The notes under the pieces: model-generated
Seen by the model: the letters and a program-made list of their open reading frames with translations, nothing else
Databases searched by the model: none
What the model was told of the DNA's origin: nothing
Program-made: the position numbers and the translations under genes
Part shown: positions 32,601 through 44,600 of the stretch, piece after piece
How the letters are laid out: each line of letters opens with the position of its first letter
Position numbering within the stretch: position 1 is the first letter of the stretch
Source of the DNA: Calliopum simillimum
Lineage: Eukaryota > Arthropoda > Insecta > Diptera > Lauxaniidae
Assembly: GCA_951812925.1 (NCBI GenBank)
Contig: OX638372.1
Span: forward strand, 88,247,058-88,311,057
Reading direction: 5' to 3'
DNA: 64,000 nucleotides

Positions 32601-35600
32601 TTTTGCTTATATGGGAGGTGCCACGCCCTCTTGTCCGAATTCACCCAGTTTTTTCTCAGAGTTTAAATTTATAGTTCTTAGTATTTGAGTGAAATTTGGT
32701 TGGATTATCTCAACAGTGTTTTCAGTATAGCGTTTTGAAGCTTTTGCTTATATGAGAGGTGCCACGCCCTCTTGTGCGATTTTATCCAGTTTTTGCTTAA
32801 AGCTTGCATTTATCATTCGTAGTATTTATGTGTATTTTGGTTACATTATCGTGAAAAATACTCCAAAAGTTGCATTTTGAATATATTTTTTGTATGGGCG
32901 GTAGGCTTGTCCGTTGACCGATTTCGCTCATTTTCAATCCCCCAAGCTAACTTTGACGACAGGGGCTGTGCACCAAATTTCGTTGAATTATCTTGCTTAG
33001 TTTTCCCAAAAAATGTATTTCCACACACAGCCAGCCACCCAGCCAGCCAGACAGACAGACAGACGGACATGGCTATATCGACACAGAAGATGACGCTGAT
33101 CGAGAATATACATACTTTTCTATATCTGCGACGCCTCCTTCTCTGCGTTACAAACGGAAGGACAAAGTGAATATACCCTGGGTGTAGGGTATAAAAAACC
33201 AAATAAAGCCCAAATTTTGGGCATTATTTCGTTTTTCATTTTGGGCGCTATTTCATAGGCGTTATTTCCGTTTAAATACTAATAGTGAATACTTCCAGAA
33301 ATCGTCTTGAAACTCATAAATTTTAAAGCTATGTACATATTTTTATTTACAGCTTAAAATTTCAGACAAATTGGGAAGCTGATTTTTCCCACATTTTCAT
33401 CTCACTTATCGACTCTTCAAGACAACCGTGCCCATCGATTTGTGGAATAATTTTTTTTTTTTTTACAAAAATGGACTAAAAACGATCATTTGGAGGGCCC
33501 CGAGACACATCTGGTTTACAAAAATGGACTCAAAACGATCAGTTGGAGAGTCCGAAGAAACATCTCTTATCGTTTCGTGTACATGGTATTCATATATTCA
33601 ATAACACTTATTCACTCTCTTCAGTCCGGAAGTCCCTTCAGTTTAAAAATATTCGATGACACTACTGCACCCATTTCAGCGCACATGTATTCATTCATAC
33701 TCTATACTCAGAGTACAAATTATTTTTGGGTACAGAACTCATTCATACATATCTGTTATGCAATGTAATTGAGTAATCACTGCCCTGAAGAAGAATGCAT
33801 TCATGTAGATGTCTAGTAAATATATTATCTGATATATAAAAATTAAAGTTTGTTTGTGTGTTCGTTTGTAATGGATTCGAAACCACTCGATCGACAGATC
33901 ACAGAAACTGTTTGACGTATAAGAATGACATTTGGCATATTTATAAAGAGCACTAAGCGAAATAACACACATTAGCAAAATGGGCGATGCCACGCCCCTA
34001 AAAAACAAAATTCGACATTTCCCAGAAACCGTTTGACGCATAGGAATGATATTTAGCACATATGTTAAGGGCACTGGGCAAAGTAACATTCATTAGAGAA
34101 ATGGGCGGTACCACGCCCCTAAAAACAAAATTTGACATATCTTAGAAACTTTTTGACGCATCGGAATGAAATTTTGCACATATGTAAAGGGCACTTAGCC
34201 AAATAACATTCATTAGAAAAATGAGCGGTACCATGAACCTCTCGGGCGGGCGTAGTGAGATCTCAGTGATTGTTCGGAACAAAAAAAAAAGCCAAGGGAC
34301 AAAGGTGAGGCAGCGCTCACCGGGCAATAGCTAGTAGAACATAAAATTTACAAACCTGCAAGGCCAGTCGATGCAACCATTTCCTTAATCGTTTGTTCCA
34401 ACTGTTGTTTATAAGATGGTTCTGCCGAAGGTGTAGTTGCTCTTTTTGCGCTTGATCCATCACCAATGCTGCGGTTATCGATGTTATTTCTTAAAATATT
34501 TTGAATTTTTTGTGTTAAAGCACACGTATTTGCATTGGAGCTACTACTAACTCCAATACCAAGTTGCTGGGAATGTTGGTCCTGTGCATGCTGAAAATAG
34601 CTTTCAATGCTGTCAGCAGAATGTGCACATAAAGAGCAACGAAGATACTGATGATCAGTAGAGAAATTTCGACGTTCATGGAAACGCAAATGCTCCATCA
34701 TTGCAACGACGACACGCGTTTGATATGGACAACGAGTTCCCATGCAACGAAATTGTTCGAGCGCGCAAGGGCTTTCTAAGTCCGAAACTACAGCAGAGTT
34801 ATCTGGTACTATTGGTGAAGAACTGTTACCAGCAGTTAAGCTTGACATTGTGGTAGATGCTATGGAAATATTGAATCCCAATTGTGGTTCTGTGCTTGCA
34901 GTTTCATTGTCATTATCCACATATTGCGCAGATACTGTTTGGGTAATAAGAAAGTCTCCACTGGTAGATGTTGCAGTCGGTAATATTTCCGCAACGACAG
35001 TCGGTGAATCTTCACGTAATGCGCTAGACAATAATTCACCAAGTTTATCAGTAGGTGGACTTCGGCAACGTGGAACGGTTTGCAAAATACGTGACACTTC
35101 CAAAGATTCTTCAGCAGCGTGCGCTAACTCTATACGGTCTGATTCAATTTGTTCTTTCCAAAGTGTTGCAGCGTTAAAAGCATTTGATTTTTGTCTAGCT
35201 ACACGTGAATTAAGACTGCAAACGTTTGAAATTTTTGGCAAACTTGACATGGAACCACCAGTATTACAATCTGTCTCAACAGTATTAGCAATATCAGTAG
35301 AATCGCTTAAACTTACAACATTTGAAATTTGTATTTGTTGTGTGCTTGTGGTGTTGTTAATGGGAATAATTTCCATATTTGCTGAAGAAACCGAAGTTAT
35401 TGCAAACTCCTTGCCAATATTTGTGAAAAGTGGCATCGGCTTAGCAGCAACAGGGGTCGCAACTGATTCTTCGATTTGTGATGGATTATTTATTTTGTTT
35501 ATAGGTATAAATGCGATTTCAGGTCTAGTTTTTAAATTTAACGGACGTGGTTCAGCATTCAGCAGATCGGTCAAAGTCATATTTATAAGGTCTTTGCATG

Positions 35601-38600
35601 GAGTTGGAGAATCTATTATTTCTGGAGTTAGCGCTTTCGTAGGAGTTGTTGATGATAGGCAATCACCGGTAAGACGCCTTAATTTAATACGTGGCTTACT
35701 TTCGTTGTCATCTGTAGTTGAATTTTCATCAGATGGATCCTCCATTGCAACATCAACGTGCTGTTCAATCATATGCCGAAATTCTTGCGTAATTGGAAGC
35801 GCTTCATCACTTGTGACATCGTTTACAAACTGCTGTTTGCACATAGAACAAAATCCATTCCATTTAATTTGTGGATGCTCACTCAAGTAATGATTTTCTA
35901 AGCCAATCGATTCGTTGGAGTATAGAAAACTGCAATTTTTTGAAAGGCAATAAAATTTTGTGATATAAGAACCTGCGTCTAAATTCTTTGAGTAGCCAAG
36001 ATTTTGTATACGATTTATAACTTGCAATGTATTTGGATTGATTGTTGTTGTGTCGCCTTCGTTTATATGACGCAAATCAATCAAACTGATTGCTTGTCCA
36101 CGCTGTTGTTGTTCAGTGACAAAGTCCAAAGCATCCTGAATACTTTGTTGTTGCCCTTCAACGTTTATGCAAATCGAATTCGCTGTTAACGGCATATCCA
36201 ATTGTTGAAGGATATTTTGTGCATCTATGCTACTAAAATTTGCTTCCAGTAAAGCAGAGATATCATTAAGATCTTGTAGTGGTTCATTAGGAGCTAGTTC
36301 AGGTACTAGTTCCATTGGATCATTACATGGTGAGTCTGGCAAAAGATCTGCCAAGTTATGTATCAAAGGACGTTGTTTCTCGGCAATCAATTCTGCTAAT
36401 TGAGGAGCATTGTCGTTAGTTGACTCCTGATTATGTTTTTCAGGAAGACCACCACTTCGCTGTTTTTTGCCGCTAACAGAAGCAGAAATGCTCACAAAAT
36501 TAGTATTTTTCTTAGCTTTACAGTTGCCCTTTTTATTTGATGAGTAAAAACGTGTCAGTGATTGGTAAACCTTTTTCTTTTTTTGCTTTTCTTTATTTGT
36601 AGCACTTGCACAGGAGGAACCTGCTGAGATCGAAGATGTGTTTGCACTAGGTGCTGACTCGGATATTTCAATATCTTCCCAATCTCCATCATCTTCCTCG
36701 CTATCTGGATCTTGATCAGTCATATTTTCATCATTTACAACGGCCTCATCTACAAAATTTTCGTTTTCAATGTCATCTGCAATAACTAAGTTAGGGATAT
36801 CGTCAGAAATTGAAGTATTAACAGAAGTAGATTCAGCTGCCGCCGTTTGTTCAGATGGAAGAAGAGGTTCTATGTCAGGAGTTTTGTCGATAAATGAACG
36901 AACTTTTATATCTTTGAAACGTTGGCTTAAACGGTCTGCTATCGACATAACAGGTGTTCTTTGTACTGCAGTATTTGCAGATTGCTCCAATTGCAATTGT
37001 TGCGTCTTTTGAGCAGTATATATCTTTTGCTGTTGTAATTGTTCTTCTTGCTCAATCGTACGCAAACTTTGCGTGAGACAATCAATAGTCGGTGAATCTG
37101 TGTTGTTGCGGTTTGTTGATGTGGTAAAAATATTTGAGCGTAGTGCCTCTTCTCTAGCTTTTTCTTCAGCTTCAGCTTTAGCAGCATAAGCTAAAACTTC
37201 TTCTTGTACATCAGCAATCATCTTTTCTAAATCTTCAATTTCATCTATTTGTTTCAAACCATCAGTATTGTTAGTTGAAGATTGTTCCAATTTTTCAGTA
37301 TTGATGACTTGCTTATTTTTATGTTCAGAAAAATACACAGGTTTATCGTTTTTCGCAGAAGATTTTTCATCATTCAGGTCTTGCAAATCCTTAATAACAT
37401 TGGGCACTTTGCAATCAACAGTTTTTAGATTTTCACAAGTTATTTTGTCCAACACTACATTAGGGATTTCTGTTAATTTTATTTTTTCATTGTTTTCTTT
37501 TTCAACAGGTGGCGGCAGCTGAACAGCTGAAGTTTTATGAACTTCACTGGCATCTGCGACATTTTGCTTTTCCACTTTGCTGATTAGTAATTTCTGATCA
37601 ACATCGTCATCATCATCATCTACTATAATTAATGATTCCCGTGTGTATTTTTCGATTGCAGCTATTTCCATTTCAGATGCTTTCTTCGCATCCACAACTT
37701 CTACACCATCGGTATTGAGAAGATTTATGGAATAACCCAAAACAGTTACCCGATCAGGATCACATTTGTGCTGTTCAATATAATGACGTTCTAAATTTAT
37801 TCGGTACAATTGCAAGTAATTACATAGATGACAAATGTGTGCCTTTATAAGCTTCTGATTCATAGGATATTGATGTCGTATTACTGAAGCACCAGCGCAC
37901 TGATTAGATTCTATATGTTTTTCTATTAATGCGGGTCCATTACCAGCCTTATGACATTTAGAACATTCAAAAAGGTACTCGCCTGTATGCTTACTAAAAT
38001 GCTCAACCCAACAGCGTATCAAATTACGATTATGTTGTAGACAAAATGGACAGCGGTAGAACCAATGAATTAGGTTTTTTTGCTTTGAACGACAAGTGCC
38101 AAAAATTGGTGAACTCAATTTACCCTGCTTGTATTGTTGCAAAATATTCGGCGCTATTCGTGAAGAATAGTATTCGGAATTATTGTGTTGTACCTTATAG
38201 TGTAAGGCGATATGTGTAAATTTTGCATCACAAATAACACACCATTGTGCGTACTTGGATTGTGAATGCCAGTGTGAGTTTGTATTTCCAATAATTGATT
38301 TTTGTTTTTCAACATTTGCCTTTAAATTTGAATCTTTATCATTGCCTTCATCAACGTCATCATCCTCATCACTGTTTTTACTAGAAGATTTAAGACGCTT
38401 TCGTAAGTGAGACAACTGTATATCTTCATCACTGTCATCACTGCCAGCTGCAGCATTATCACCACCATCAGATTCCATTACTACAGCAGCAGTCTGCTTA
38501 CTTTTCGGACAAAGCTTTGTTGGCTTTAGTTGTTGGTCGGCGACTTTGCGTTTTTTCAACGTAGTAGTTTTAGTTTTCAGCTTCTCTTCAATTTCTTCCA

Positions 38601-41600
38601 ACTGCTCTTCATCGGATAGTTTTATTGGTGTATTTGGCTTAAGTACTGGCATTTTGCGTTCTGGTGAGTGCGGTTTGAATATTTCACTAGTGGCGGTTTT
38701 TACTGTCTCATTGTTAGGTTTTTCATTATTTATAGTTTCTTTATTGTCATCTTCCACGACGTTATCTGTACCTTTAACTCGCAACGATCTTCGTACATTG
38801 CTTAAATTTAATGGGCTTATTACAACTTTGGATTTGCGTATCCGTAGTGGAGTAGAAACGCTCTTTGCGACATCAGTTACATCTTTAATTTCTGATTTGA
38901 TCTTTTTATTACCAATTTTTTCATCGGTTTTTTTATTATTGGCGTTGGCACCACTCACATGTGTGTCGTCTGTCTTTATACCAGCTTCTGCAGCAGCAGC
39001 TAAGGTACACATTCTCCGACCAGTAGCTGTTATTACGCCTTGACTTATGAACATATCACGTACATCTTCATTTAAGCGATCCAATTCATTCTTCTTCTTA
39101 TAAGTTTTGTTTTTGTTTTTAGGTGTTGGTTTTTTGGGTGCTGCGGCGACTACATCCTTGGGCTGTCCCACTTCATTTTTGGCTGTATGTCTTGTGGTTT
39201 GTTCCTGTGTAGCTTCTGAAGTAACTGATTCCACTTCCTCCTCTTCATCATCGTCTTCAACATCGTCGTTATCGTGGTTGATTGTTGGCTGCTGCTCAAC
39301 AGTAGCTTGTTGCTCTGCCTCCTTTGCTTTAGCAGCACTTTCAACAATTTTCTTCACCTGTTGCAATTGTTTGGGCTTGAGAATTTGACTAAGCAAATTA
39401 AGTACAAATTTTGTATTTGCATTTGGTTTAAACATATCCTTCATGAAGCCTTCCAATAGCTCTTGATTATCTTCATCAAATGGTGTTGGAGTTGGATTAG
39501 TCGATTTTGCTGAGCTACTTGGTTCATTGTCTAGTGTTTCCTCCTCTTTCTGTGCAGCAGATTTAGTAGAGTTTCTCGACTTGCGACCACTAAAAGTTGG
39601 TGTATCATCTGTCAACAGCGACGAGGTTGTACTTGACACAGTGCAACTTTGATCTTCTTTTTCATTTTTGTTTGTTTTCCCTTTGATTGTTGATTTTTTG
39701 TTGACTGAAGGAACTTTTTTGCTTTCAGCAGTAGTTACATTAATATTAGAGTTTGCAGTAGTCAACACAATTGCAGCAGTATTTGTGTTCTCAGATTTTG
39801 GTTCTTTTGGTTTTATATGCTTGAAAACAGCCTGGGCTTGTTGTATTTCATTGAAATTGACCGTTGTGCGAGTGCGTCTTTTACCAATGATGATATTTTG
39901 CGTTGACACTGTGCAGTTGTCATCAGTTTTCTGAAACATATCTGCAAGATGTTTACTTCTGCGCTGCGCCAGTTTTTCCAGCTCTGCAGCTTTTCGCTTA
40001 AGTTTTTCGCGTTCTTGTAAGTCCTCAAAAAGTAAGGCATTTGCAGCATGAATTTTTTCCTTATCAACTTCCGGTGCACTAGCATAGGCTATCATTGTGC
40101 AACGTCGTCGTAGTATGCGTTGCGGTTGTAAAACAGGTGGAGTAGGAGATGTAGCGAGCGCCGCACCTCTCAAAGGAATTTCCCTTATTTGCATATCATT
40201 TGTTTTACTTTTTGATGGAGATTCAATATTAATATCAATTTTTTCTGCTTCAGTTTGAGCTTTTGTTTCTTCAACGTCGACAGGAGGACTTGCTTGTTTT
40301 TTCAACTCTGATTCCTGTTCTTTTTCTTCTGCAGTCTTCTTCTTTAAACCATCAAAAGCATCAACAGCTTTAGAAACTTTTATATTGTCTGATGATTCAT
40401 GTAATTCTTTTTTGGGTTTTATTTTTGACTCTTCGGAATTGTTTATTGGCTTTACTTTGGTTTCAACTGAATCTACCTTCTTTATTTCTTTAACAGTCGG
40501 CTGCTTGCCTTCTGCTTTTGCTTCACTAATTGGTTGTCTTAATTTACCTAACTTCTCTTTGATTAAACTCTCCACTGAACGCTTTTCAGTAACGAGAGGA
40601 GCTACACTCTCTTCTTTTATTTTTGCTGTGGTCTTTTCAGTTTTAATCGCAAGACTTTTTTCTTTTTTTATTTCAGATTTTTTAGGTGCACTTTTTACAT
40701 TTACATCATTTAGATCAACTGATTTATCATCTTTAGCCACGTTTTCGTCTTTCTTCTCGTTAACTACTTTTTCTTCGGTCTGGGGATTTTGTTTCTTTGG
40801 AATTTTAAATTTATTCATAGCCTTTGGTAACTCAGTAGTGAAATTAGCGCTACGATACAATTTATCCAAATTCGACGCTGGTAAGGAGGGCTTTGTTGTG
40901 GACGTCTTGTCGTCTGATTCCTTTTGTGTTACATTTGATATTGGCACCTTAGATTCTTTAGTTTGTTGGTGTATTGTCTGTTTATTCGGTGTTGCTGATG
41001 ATGATGAAGCTTTATTTTCTTTATGATAACTACCCTCGTTAGTTGCTTTGCGTGAAGCTTCTTCAGCGGCAGCACGTGCTTTAGCCTTTTTAAACTCTGC
41101 ATATGTACGAGGTTCCATGTGCTTTTGTTTTTTTGATTCAAAATATTTCTGACGCTCCGTTTTATCATTATCATTTTTAAGTAAAGCGCTAAATCTATTA
41201 CTGTTACTTGAATGTTGATGATTTGGGGAAGAACTTAAATTTGGTATGTTTAAGGAATTTGGTGGAATGGACGTTGTAGATTTTGTTTTCGAGTCCCAAT
41301 ATTCCCCGGTAGACTGATGTTTAGTGATTGAAGTATTCGCATGTCGCTCGGTAAAGGAAGATTGTTGAGTTGTTTTGCTATTTTGTAGTCGTGGGTCACT
41401 CTTAATTAATGTTATGAGCTTTGCGACTGGCTCAGAAATTGGTTCTCGTTGTGTTGTGAAATTTGCTTGTGGCGTAACGTTTGGTTGTGGAGCTGGTGTA
41501 ACTGGTGTTTCAGGATCTGAGTCCCAATTTTCCTCTGAACTATACCCACCTTTTTGGGGTTTTTTCGCCTGTACATGCGGAGAACTTTGGGGTTTTTTCG

Positions 41601-44600
41601 ATTCTACAAGCGGAGAACTTTGAGCATTAAGACCAGATATTATGGGTGTTTGTTTGCGAGGGTCAGCATTAGTTAAATTGGGAGTTGAAGTTTGTATGGG
41701 TGTAACAACAGCGTCAATTGAATCTTCAGGATCAGTATCCCAACATTCTTCAGGGCTATTATTTTGATATGAATTATTTGTGTTTTTAAATGATTTTGAT
41801 GCTGGCGGCGGCGCTGCACTACGTGGGGGCGGGTGTGATTCAAACCTATTGTAATTGTCCTTGCCAGTGGAAAACGGCTGCATATTACGCGGGTTGTTAC
41901 AACTGTTAAATGATGTTATTGTATCATTTCTCTTAGGAACAGTAAAATTTGAATGTTGAGTAATTGGCAAATCTAACAAAGAAGGTATTGGTTTTGCTGC
42001 TAGCGCTGCTGCAGCTTTTTTTAACCGTGGATCAAAATGATTAATCGCGGGCAACACATTAAATGGTGCCGGCACAACGTTTGCCTTTGCTGTTGCTATA
42101 GTGGTCGTCGTTACAGAATCTCGTTCAATCCGAGGATGTGGATGATATTTCAAAGCTATACGTTCATTGTGTGTACTGTTAGATTTAGGAATACTTGGAA
42201 TATTGTGTATAGTCGGAGGAGGAGGCGATGCAGGACTATCATTAAACTGTGGAGAGTTTTTACTGATTATGCCATCATTAATGTTAATGCCGCCGCTGAT
42301 CATCGCAAGCTTCTTCCGCACCATATCCAAAGATGTTGCTGCTGGTGTTGTAGGCGGCGCCGTATCTGATGCAGTTTTCGCTGGACGTCGTGTACCAATG
42401 CTAGAAATACTGTTAGTAGTAAAACTTTCAGTGGCAACAACATTCATATCAATTGTTTCGTCCAGCAGCTGCGATATATCATTTGCACTAAGTGGTGGAC
42501 TCTTGAGGACATCTGCCAATGGTGGCTGTGGTAGGTTTGTACGCAAGAGTGGGGGACCAGTTTTCGCAGGCGTCGTTTTTCTACTATGATCTTTTTTTGA
42601 TGCCTTCATACGATCATTTACCACATTAATACTGAAATTTTGATACCTCGAACCACTAGAATCAGCAACTTTTCCACCCAAGCGCGCGAAAATCGTTTTG
42701 TCTTTTTGGTTTGGGCTTTCCATATCGTTTTCACGTTTTTTATATTTAAAAATAATGTTATCATATGTTGCTGGTGTCGTTGAATTTGAAGCATTCGGTG
42801 GTGGAACTGAATCATTTAAAAGATCATTAGTAGCTGTTTCAGAAATATTTTTGCTTTTGTGGATTTTTGTGTCAACTTTTGTAATTTCATCCCATGATTC
42901 CTCTGGTGAGTAGGCGCTATCGCTGCTAACTCTTTCAGTAGTTAGATGAAGTGGCTTTGATTGATTATTGTTGTCGGTTTTATGTTTTAGCTGCCACGAA
43001 GAACGTTCGTGATCATGATCACGATCGGGATTGCGAAATTGTTCTAAGCTAGTATCACGATATTCTGATATATGTGAAGATGACGTACTTCTTGATGAAG
43101 TTGATGTGTCCAATTCACAACTTCTATGCAATTTTTCTACAGAAGATTCAAAACGTGATTTATTGTTGTTGTTGTTTTCCGGGCGACGATGATGACGGCG
43201 GTGATGATGTTGCTGATTCTGTTGTTTACTACCGCGATGAACATTTTTTGTATCTTCATAAGTTGATTTTGTGGCTTTTGTGGTGGTAGTTTCAATAACA
43301 GTAAGTGGAGAACGTCTTTCAGTTGGTATTTCAATTGGCCGTGTTGGTTCTTCCATAGTTTGTGGACTCGCGGGAGGACTAGATGGGCCTGTTATATCGA
43401 CAATTTCAATTGGCACAGTGTTTACAATTACTTTAGGAATAGATTCTTTCGCACTGGAAGCCGGGGATTTATTGACAGTCAATGTGGAATTCGGTGTGTT
43501 ACTCTGAAAATAATTTATCTGGTGGGTGAAACATTTAGAGACAAAAATATGTAAGTAAAGCAAGAAGCAAATAATAAAATAAAAAAAGTCAAAATAAAAA
43601 AAAAAGGCTTTACGTTGGGCACTATTTATATTTCGGCAACTGGCAACACTAATGTCAATAGCTAAAATCTGGCAATACCATAATAAAATTTGACATATTT
43701 TAGCATAAACGTACTCACAACATTTTGATGTACAAGTGCTATTTATTTTGTTTACAGTGAGTTAAGAAAATCAATTTGGCCAAAAAATGAAAATTTCAAG
43801 AAAAGGTTTTCGTTGGATTATTTTTCACAACTTTCGATGTGGATTATCTCAATATGATGAACTCAATTCTTTGTATGGCGATAAAGCACCATCAAAAACC
43901 ACAGTATATGACTGGTATAGTGAATTCAATCGTGGTCGTAGTTCGGTCGCCGTAGAAGGTCGTCCAAAATCGGTTGTTGTGCCACAAAACATCGATACTG
44001 TGCATGAACTGATAATGTAAGATCGTCATGTGACATATTTTGAGATAGAGGCATCATTGCACATTAGTTCAACTTCAATACATTCGATTTTGCATGAAAA
44101 CTTAGTTGTAAAAAACGTTTGTTCTCGTTGGAAACCCCATAATTTATCAAACGCTTAAATTTTGAGTACGTTTATGCTAAAAAATGTCAAACTTTATTAT
44201 GGTGTCGCCAGATTTCAGCTATTGACATTAGTGTTGCCAGTTCCTGAAATATAAATAGTGCCCTTCGTATTTAGGAAAAAATGTTGAGTGTGTCCCATAA
44301 TTTGAATTTGCCGCCATTTGTGCGATAAAGTGTTGCCAACCACAAAAAGAAAACAGTTTGACAGCTTAGGGTTTGTAAAAAGCAGTATACGAAAAAAAAA
44401 ACTGTTTTCAGTGTTTAGTTCGCAAATTTGATTTAACTCAGTCAACTGGATTCGTCATGAAGCCTGTATCAATTGGGGACGCTAAACACACTGCCCATCT
44501 AATAACAAGCCGTTCAAATGATAGTATCGAAGCAGTGAGTGAGTGTGTTGGCGTAAGTCCAGGAACATCGATTCAGTGTCGTGGAAAAGAATGACATATT

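Noticed and set aside
32846..33202. ORFs in mini-me core (also 47403-47591 and 62184-62482)
   Set aside because: Open frames arise from the repeat core and its GACA microsatellite and recur in each copy in several frames; no evidence of translation.
9193..34334. CRISPR array interpretation of direct repeats
   Set aside because: Repeat and spacer sizes are wrong and the genome is eukaryotic; repeats are Helitron units or internal repeats.
34742..35890. 382-codon plus-strand ORF
   Set aside because: It lies antisense to zinc-finger exon 3, which has clear fingers in its own frame; the plus-strand frame has no domain and is a composition shadow.
38546..41026. several plus-strand ORFs rich in Ser/Phe/Val, resembling membrane proteins
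   Set aside because: Shadows of Lys/Glu/Asp-rich codons in exon 3 of the zinc-finger gene on the other strand.
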